Shown: positions 56,326 to 64,000 of the stretch, in pieces
Layout of the letters: each line of letters opens with the position of its first letter
How positions within the stretch are numbered: the first letter of the stretch is position 1
Assembly: GCA_947095585.1 (NCBI GenBank)
Contig: OX352764.1
Span: 70,761,536-70,825,535, forward strand
Direction of reading: 5' to 3'
From: Nephrocerus scutellatus
Taxonomy: Eukaryota > Arthropoda > Insecta > Diptera > Pipunculidae
Length of the DNA: 64,000 nucleotides
The notes under the pieces: model-generated
Databases searched by the model: none
The model's input: the letters and a program-made list of their open reading frames with translations, nothing else
Told to the model about the DNA's origin: nothing
Translations under genes and position numbers: made by a program

Positions 56326-56787
56326 CCTGTTCCCAACATGTTTAGACAGATAAATCTACTCGTCGGAAAGCGACCCGCCCACGTTGATTCCTGAAAAGCC
56401 ATCAAATTTTAGAAGAAGAAAAAAAATCATCCAGTCGAAGAAGTCAGTCGCAGGTTACCGAATTTCTAACTCCAACATCGACTCCAAATTGGGATTTATG
56501 TGAAAAATCTTCCAGGATTTAAAGATCGGACCTCGGTTGTAGAACCAGTTATGATAAAGTTTATTTTGCGTATAATCTTGCGAATCTATCAACCTTTCTT
56601 AAGTAAATTTTAATGAAAGCTTGTTTGTAAACAGATTTTTTATTTATATTGATTATCTTTAAATATATTGTTAAGCTTTATATTTCATTAATAGCATGTG
56701 AAAAAATTAGCTGGCAGGGGCAATATATTAAAAAAATATCTTCTGTTACTTCTAGAAATAAATTATAAAAATTATGAGCAGGGGTTC

Positions 56788-57066
<279 letters not shown>

Positions 57067-57989
57067 TTCTGAGGAAAAAATCGTATGTGAGGGGGGGTCA
57101 ATTTTATTTTTTGAGATGCATGGTGTTTAAAAAATGTTGTTCAGAAAAAAATACACACAAATTAAAAATGTAACTTCCGAAATATCGAAATATTTATCGG
57201 AGAGCAAAGGCATACTATAATCGTTATATAATAATACAATTTTAAATTTTTTTATTATTTTATTTTAACGACCTTTTATCTTTTTAATATATCCAACCGT
57301 GTTTATGTCCCACAGACAACAAGATCTTTGTTTTCTTTTCTTTCGTCCCGGACAGACGTTGTCACGCTCAAAACCCACGGCCGTGTCTTCGACACAGCCT
57401 ACCCTGTTTTACCATGACAGACAAGAAATTGAAACGATGCTACCATTAAAAAACGAGTTTACCAGGCTATCTACTGTCCATCTTCATACAATCGGTCGGA
57501 TTATACTCAAAAAAATCAGTAGAGGGTATATGACAATTTTTTCTCATAATTACCAAAGCCTCCTGGCATATGCGCGTGACCTACGTTGTAATATAATACA
57601 GAAATGCATTAATTTTTTTTTTTTAAAGACTCATTGCCAAGGGATAAGTCCCTGAATGACTTTCGTCACCGCAATAAGTTGGGCTATGCCCTTTATTAAA
57701 ATTAAAAATTCGAAGGAATGTGATTTACAATATAACACATTCCTCACGTTTGTAGCCGGTTTCAATTTATTTTCTCAGAATTATCTCTGATTTATTGAAA
57801 AAAGCAATACGAAAAAACGAACACGGAACTAAAACGACGCGAGTCCAAATACTTTTATCAATGAATCCTGGTCAGGGAAAACTACAAAAAAACCTTGACC
57901 AAGAAAATATTATAAAATAAACAACAAATATTATAAATAATACAAAAAATACAATCAATAATAATTTTTTTTATATAAAATAATCGTAT

Positions 57990-58375
57990 CCTCTAATGAA
58001 CACTACGGTCCTCCTTCAGGAAGTTGTTGACAGCTATTTTGAAGGCCTGTAAATTATAAGATTCGGGAGATACGGACTCGACCAATTGATTCCACATCGA
58101 AGTCACTCTCGGATAAAAGGACGATTTGAAGTGTTGGGTTCAACATGAGAACGGTTTTAAGGCAAATCTATGTTGATTAGACCTCACACGAGTGTTAACG
58201 TTGCTGACAAAAGGACCTGGGAATAGAGAACGGGTTTCTGAAGAACATCTACCGTTGTAAAATTTGTAGAAAACAGATAAAGCTCCAACATTACGTCTAT
58301 GCTCCAAAGAATCAAGAGATAAAGTAATGGTTACATCGTTTATCAAACGGATAACTCTATTTTGAATTCCATCAA
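57990..58375 (-). pseudogene. Jockey-type LINE C-terminal fragment (left arm)
   Basis: Minus strand reads NDVTITLSLDSLEHRRNVGA, then after frame changes WNQLVESVSPESYNLQAFK, the normal end of a jockey-clade reverse transcriptase protein. A different family from the LINE at 38800. Mirrored at 61277-61660. Confidence 0.72.
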
Positions 58376-58384
58376 GTTAACCAA

Positions 58385-59065
58385 ATGTTAATGTTATCAG
58401 AAACTTGGCTTCGTAACGAGGAACGGGTCGAAATTAAAAATTTCAAATGCATAACACCACACAGACGATCCAGGATTAAGCGCGGGGGGTGGCGTCGGCA
58501 TCAATCAAAATGTTGGCGATTCGCAACACAACTTTACTGTCAGTGATGATGCTTACTATGCTTACTAGAGAACAAATTCCCAGCACGTTATTCAAACCAA
58601 ATCTGCTTTTGGGGATATATGCGCCGAGATATGCACTTTGCTTAACGGTTAACAGATTGTAATGGTCACAGTTTATATTTCAGTCAATCCAGAACGTTAA
58701 AGACTAGATGTTTGCATATACTGAAGGGGGCTCAAAACTGTTGAAAAGCCATGTCATGAAATTCCGCTCATACTTGGTGGCGATTTCAATATTCAATTTG
58801 ATAAAGATGACGGATTGCGCTTAGTATTTTTGAAAAAAGAACTTAATTTAGATTTAGTTTCTGGTAGAACACTGGGGACGACTAAATATGGTACAACCAT
58901 TGATGCGATGTTTTCACGATTCGGAACTCATGTAACTTCTGACGTTCACGTATCGTATTTAAGTTACCAAAAACCTATTGTCACAGTATTTAATAATGAC
59001 GTTACGATTCACGAAATTAATAATGTTCAAGATGATGTTAATGCTGAAGGAAATCAATCTTCCTA
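58385..59065 (+). pseudogene. Helentron-type APE-like endonuclease, broken
   Basis: Frames give LMLSETWLRNEERVEIKNFK, then AGGGVGINQN, GDICAEICTLLNG, VTVYISVNPER, and PLILGGDFNIQFDKDDGLRL, where GGDFN holds the catalytic Asp/Asn of the EEP fold. It ends LGTTKYGTTIDAMFSRFG and SYLSYQKPIVTVF, then a stop at 59065. One frameshift and several stops. The endonuclease domain attached to Rep/helicase is characteristic of Helentrons (family knowledge). No Rep or helicase is seen here. Its first half (to 58769) also lies in the right arm at 60883-61267. Confidence 0.7.
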
Positions 59066-59259
59066 ATAACAATGTATTTATGTAATAGAGTAATATATTT
59101 TTATGTAACGTATATACATGCTTTCAGTATTATAAGAGATGCTTTTATTTCCCCCCTTTTGCGTTTTGTATATATATTGTATATTGTATACATTCCAAGA
59201 ATATTGTTCTTAAGGAGTAAACTCCAATCGCTCGTCTATGCTGAAACGCACCTTTTTCA

Positions 59260-59741
59260 AAAAAGACCAACTATGATCTTGTAGTTAGAAGCGTTCAAGA
59301 GTTACAGTGTGTGAAGTGATGTAAGGTCAAAAGTACGTCTCTTTGCATTAAAACGCTACGTACACCGCAGGGGATGAAAACCACACTTTAGTCTATACCT
59401 TCGAAAATAATGAGTTTCAAGGTCATTCAAGATCACCACTAGTCCGCTCAACCCCTAACAAATTTCATTAAAAGCAATTTTCTCCTATCTAACACCGTTC
59501 TCGAGATAAAAGCCCTGCATTTTTTAAAAACTCACCTTTAAGGTGGCAAATACTTGAAGGGGTGTTTCCTTGGTTAATTTCGTGAAAAAAATCGTATGCC
59601 AGGGGAGGTCTATTTTCACCACCTGCGATGTACGTACGATGTACGCATTTACATGCGAAGAGACGTACTTTTGACCTACATCACTTCACACCCTGTTACT
59701 CTTGAACGCTTCTAGCTACAAGATCACTGTTGGTCTTTTTG
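59260..59741. repeat. Foldback with ~89-bp arms
   Basis: 59260-59348 pairs with 59653-59741 (for example CGTTCAAGAGTTAC with GTTACTCTTGAACG). A third partial copy, direct to the right arm, is at about 60295-60375. Confidence 0.82.
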
Positions 59742-59784
59742 GAAAGTAAATTAAAGTTTTAAGGTCAAACAATGTACATTTTTT

Positions 59785-60055
59785 AAATTCTGTATATTAA
59801 CTTCGCGAGCCCGTGTGTTTGTTTGTTTGTTTGTCGTGGAATCTTGCGATCAATTTTAAACCCACTTCCCAAAGTCCGATTACATTGAAATTTTGCACAC
59901 ATGCATATCTCCGAGGCTTTTAAAAAAATTTAGCCGATTTTCTTCAAATTTTATATACATGTGTATCTCTGTTGCACAACACTTTTTGTAAAATTTTGGT
60001 GACCCCGGTATCGTTATTAGAGAATTTACATAAAAAAGTTTAATTTTTATGGGTT
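59785..60055 (+). repeat. Family A repeat, copy 18
   Basis: AAATTCTGTATATTAAC.. to ATGGGTTG in 271 bp, between the arms of palindrome 2. Confidence 0.8.
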
Positions 60056-60846
60056 GTTTTTTTATAAATTCTTAAAAACATTGTCGATTTGAACGTCGTC
60101 AAAGAAAAAAAAAAGTTATTTTCAAAAGTTTTACGTGTTTTTTTTTTTTCAAAAAATGCTCTAGGATAATTTTTTTTGACCAATGCAGTATTAAAGCCTA
60201 TTCAATTTTCTACCAATGCACCTCACAATATTTATCCATTCGGTTAACAGGAGAGGTTGAAAGTTGAAAATTTGTAAAATGAACGAAAATGTAATTTTGA
60301 CCTTACATGACTTCGCACCCTATAACTCTTGAACGCTACCAGCTATAAGGTTAATATTGCTCTTTTTGAAAGACAATTAAATTTTTAAGATTAAATAATG
60401 TAGATTTTTTAAATTATTTAAACCATACTGATAAAAGGTCGTTAAAATAAAAAAATAAAAAAATTTAAAATTGTATTTTTATATAACGATTATAGTATGA
60501 CTTTGCTCTCCGATAAATATTTCGATATTTCGGAAGTTACATTTTAATATTTGTGTGTATTTTTTTCTGAACAACATTTTTTAAACACCATGCATCTCAA
60601 AAAAAAATAAAAATTGACCCCCCCCTCACATACGATTTTTTCCCCAGAATTAACCAAGGAACCCCTTAACGGATTAGCATCCCAAACCCGAACACCCTGT
60701 ATATTATATATATATATATATATAATCCGTTAATATATATATATATATATAATATACAGTAATAAATTAATATATATATATATTAACGGATTATGTATAT
60801 ATATATATAATATACAGGGTGTTCGGGTTTGGGATGCTATACAGGG

Positions 60847-60885
<39 letters not shown>

Positions 60886-61276
60886 CGGAATTTCATGACA
60901 TGGCTTTTCAACAGTTTTGAGCCCCCTTCAGTATATGCAAACATCTAGTCTTTAACGTTCTGGATTGACTGAAATATAAACTGTGACCATTACAATCTGT
61001 TAACCGTTAAGCAAAGTGCATATCTCGGCGCATATATCCCCAAAAGCAGATTTGGTTTGAATAACGTGCTGGGAATTTGTTCTCTAGTAAGCATAGTAAG
61101 CATCATCACTGACAGTAAAGTTGTGTTGCGAATCGCCAACATTTTGATTGATGCCGACGCCACCCCCCGCGCTTAATCCTGGATCGTCTGTGTGGTGTTA
61201 TGCATTTGAAATTTTTAATTTCGACCCGTTCCTCGTTACGAAGCCAAGTTTCTGATAACATTAACATTTGGTTAAC

Positions 61277-61660
61277 TTGATGGAATTCAAAATAGAGTTA
61301 TCCGTTTGATAAACGATGTAACCATTACTTTATCTCTTGATTCTTTGGAGCATAGACGTAATGTTGGAGCTTTATCTGTTTTCTACAAATTTTACAACGG
61401 TAGATGTTCTTCAGAAACCCGTTCTCTATTCCCAGGTCCTTTTGTCAGCAACGTTAACACTCGTGTGAGGTCTAATCAACATAGATTTGCCTTAAAACCG
61501 TTCTCATGTTGAACCCAACACTTCAAATCGTCCTTTTATCCGAGAGTGACTTCGATGTGGAATCAATTGGTCGAGTCCGTATCTCCCGAATCTTATAATT
61601 TACAGGCCTTCAAAATAGCTGTCAACAACTTCCTGAAGGAGGACCGTAGTGTTCATTAGA
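61277..61660 (+). pseudogene. Jockey-type LINE C-terminal fragment (right arm)
   Basis: Mirror copy of 57990-58375 with the same translation over 68 codons. Confidence 0.72.
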
Positions 61661-61899
61661 GGATACGATTATTTTATATAAAAAAATTATTATTGATTGT
61701 ATTGATCGTTTTTTAATGGTAGCATCGTTTCAATTTCTTGTCTTTCATGGTAAAACAGGGTAGGCTGTGTCAAAGACACGGCCGTGGGTTTTGAGCGTGA
61801 CAACGTCTGTCCGGGACGAAAGAAAAGAAAACAAAGATCTTGTTGTCTGTGGGACATAAACACGGTTGGATATATTAAAATGTTTTTCTATACTAAATA

Positions 61900-63340
61900 C
61901 AAGTCCTACGACTTGCACCGTAGCTCATCGCATACATCATCATCACATCACATTATATATAAATTATTTATAAGCGAATTTTAATGTTCATAACCACTAA
62001 CTGTGAAGTTGCTGCATATTGCATATAACTGCCCAAACACAGTAATGCAGCTTTTGGTTTCAACTCATAAAAAATTTGAGTAGTTTTAAATTAAATTAGA
62101 AGAGAAAAGTAGTGAGTACTGAGTAGTGCTGCCCATGCTTCGAAATGGTATGGTAAGAATGTCGCTTTGAAACATGCAGGCCAATTATTTCTCATTAAAT
62201 TTCTTTTGCATTGTTCTTATTTCTGTAATTGATCGAATAGTTATTTTGAACCGATGCTTAATGCCATGTATGATGTTTGATGGTTGACTCAATGGTCGAT
62301 GGTAGGTAGATTCGTTGTTCAGTGGCAGACATCCAACTTACGATTGAGCATCAAACCAGCAATCGAACTTCACTCTGGTTACTGTATACATGAGTAAGGA
62401 TAAGATAAGACAAAAGAAAAGGAAATAGCAGCAACAGCAACGTCGCTTACAACTTGTGAATGGCCTTGCCTCTTTTTTGTAACATTTGTATTTTTTCTCT
62501 CTCTCACAAATGTTAATAGAACAAACAGAGCAGAGCACCGATATAACACCATGAACAGAGACTATACTACCGCATGTGCAGTAGATGTTTGCTTCATTCT
62601 ATTCTATTGGAAAATATTAATATTATAATTTTTAAATACGATTTAATTAAGTCTATAATTAAGCAATACGATTAAAAAAAAATTTATTAAAGGACTTAAG
62701 CTTGCAGGTTGTCATTGTTATATGCCTCTTTTTTTGTAACTTATAGAAGTATTTTTTTCTGTTACACGACCAAACACGAGAGAACTCACTCACATTTTAT
62801 ACAATGTTGATAGAAAGAGCAGAGCAGAGCACTGATAGAAAATGAACGAGACTATACTACCACTACGGCTGCGGTAAAGAATTAAGTAGCTGCGCAGCTT
62901 GTGCTGCACAAAAAAATGGTAGGCAGTCGGTATGCACGGAATTGCGGCTATATTTTGAAGCGACTTACAGTCTGCTTGTATGGCGACAATTTGACATTTA
63001 AATTTTGCTATTTGCATCCAATTTTAAGTAGCTGCGTGAACTGCGCAGTGGATTTTTCTTTACTGCATTGGCTGTAAAGTGAATTTTTGGTACCAACATG
63101 CAGCATAAACTGCGCAGCGGCTGAATTCTTGACCGCAGCCTACTATTGCATATGTTTGTTTCGTTCTGCTCAAACTATGAGCTTGATTGTATGTTATTGA
63201 AAACAACATACATGATCATCAATCACATCACATACAACAGAATAAATAATTTATAAGCTGATTTAAATGTTCATAACAATTTATTGTGAGGTGGGTACAT
63301 ATTAAATATATCATATCACTGCACAAACATAGTAATGCAG
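61900..63340. repeat. Two diverged copies of a ~650-bp segment
   Basis: CATCACATCAC.. / ATTTATAAGC.. / CAAACAYAGTAATGCAG at 61930-62055 recurs at 63215-63345. AGAGCAGAGCAC.. / GAGACTATACTACC at 62525-62575 recurs at 62820-62870. Confidence 0.6.
62877..63140. mobile_element. 264-bp MITE, Harbinger-like
   Basis: Inverted ends GGCTGCGGTAAAGAATT and GGCTGCGGTCAAGAATT, TAC target duplication (62874-62876 and 63141-63143). The related segment near 62575 lacks the insertion. Confidence 0.75.
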
Positions 63341-63479
63341 TTGCGTCGATAGTAGTAGGAGAAGTAAGAGCTGTTAAAAAAATATGTGCGTGTAATCTTT
63401 ACGCGCGGTTGGAGTGAAATTCATTGACGTTGTGGCCAATATTACGATTAAATTAAAAGGCACGAGTCGCTTGAGAAAT

Positions 63480-64000
63480 TGCTTAGTTCTCGAAATTCCA
63501 GCCCATAATGATCATATTACAGAATTTCCATAGGAAGAAGTCTTATAATCGCATCTTAGTCCTACATTCCGAATTTCATGCGAATCGGTTGAGAAATTGC
63601 TTTGTTCCAAAAATTCCAGACAATAATGATCATATTCCAGAATTTCCATAGAAAGATTTCTTATAGTCACATCTTAGTCCTACATTCCGAATTTCATGCG
63701 AATCGCTTAAAAAATTGCTTTGCTCCAGAAATTCCAGACAATAATGATCATATTCCAGAATTTCCGTAGGAAGAAATCTTATAGTCGCATCTTATTCCTA
63801 CTTTCCGAATTTCATGCGAATCGCTTGAGAAATTGCTTTGTTCCAGAAATTCCAGACGATAATGATTATATTCCAGAGTTTCCATAGGAAGAAATCTTAT
63901 AGTCACATCTTAGTCCTACATTCTGAATTTCACGCGAATCGCTTGAGAAATTGCTTTGTTTCAGAAATTCCATACAATAATGATCATATTCCAGAATTTC
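63480..64000. repeat. 117-118-bp tandem array, runs off the window
   Basis: More than four units, each with AAATTCCAGACAATAATGAT and CCTACATTCCGAATTTCATG. The AAATTCCAG block recurs at about 63492, 63608, 63727, 63846 and 63963. Confidence 0.93.

Larger units (their letters stand above)
49335..56775. repeat. Large imperfect palindrome 1 (arms about 3.4 kb)
   Basis: Left arm 49335-53568, right arm 53740-56775, 171-bp unpaired centre (53569-53739). Paired landmarks: 49767-50042 with 56050-56325; 51301-51492 with 55438-55629; 52500-52739 with 54200-54439; 53411-53568 with 53740-53897. The left arm has an extra 838 bp (family A insertion) and the right arm lacks 369 bp. Scattered single-base differences are present. 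Arms carry a mariner end, a Helentron endonuclease end, minisatellite and tRNA-like sequence. Confidence 0.95.

Noticed and set aside
49335..56775. Palindrome 1 as a pure assembly artefact
   Set aside because: The arms differ by point changes, a clean family A insertion in one arm and a 369-bp deletion in the other. An artefactual mirror would be identical. Long reads could still overturn this.
63480..64000. CRISPR-like array
   Set aside because: Whole 117-bp units are repeated without short constant repeats and unique spacers, and the genome is eukaryotic.

Overview
This is AT-rich nuclear DNA from an insect, most likely a schizophoran fly. The evidence is GT–AG introns, fly-like transposon families (Harbinger, Tc1/mariner, jockey-type LINEs, Helitron/Helentron elements), a tRNA-derived SINE and the dipteran TTAGGTTAGGTTGG repeat. 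A tephritid or similar large-genome fly fits, but the species cannot be fixed from the sequence.

Only one host gene can be supported. It is an organellar Na+/H+ exchanger of the NHE6/7/9 class (fly Nhe3), on the minus strand from 27802 to 9925. I reconstructed 14 coding exons with consistent phases, giving a 717-residue protein that ends in a 15-codon terminal exon. Its fifth intron (22033-22198) has the hallmarks of a U12-type AT–AC intron. The other introns are GT–AG and are filled with mobile DNA.

Layout. 0-9 kb: a Harbinger element with remnants of both of its genes, a SINE, a broken jockey-type LINE and copies of an abundant interspersed repeat called 'family A' here. 9.9-27.8 kb: Nhe3, with LINE, Harbinger, Tc1, MITE and family A insertions and a decayed papain-like protease fragment in its introns. 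28-37 kb: GT-rich minisatellites, a head-to-tail array of Helitron-like elements with 5'-TC and CTAG-3' ends, a LINE tail, a perfect 19-bp hairpin and a broken gypsy-type retroelement. 37.3-44.1 kb: one Tc1-like transposon with about 220-bp IR/DR-type inverted repeats, split by more than 5 kb of nested insertions that include a poly(A)-tailed LINE with an open reverse transcriptase frame. 46.8-48.5 kb: a LINE split by a solo LTR. 49.3-61.9 kb: two consecutive large imperfect palindromes carrying Helentron endonuclease, mariner, LINE and SINE pieces. 61.9-64 kb: a MITE, local duplications and a 117-bp tandem array running off the edge.

No new multi-gene system was recognised. The strongest observations are the U12 AT–AC intron, the large palindromes, and the empty/filled site pair between palindrome arms that fixes the termini of family A to the base.
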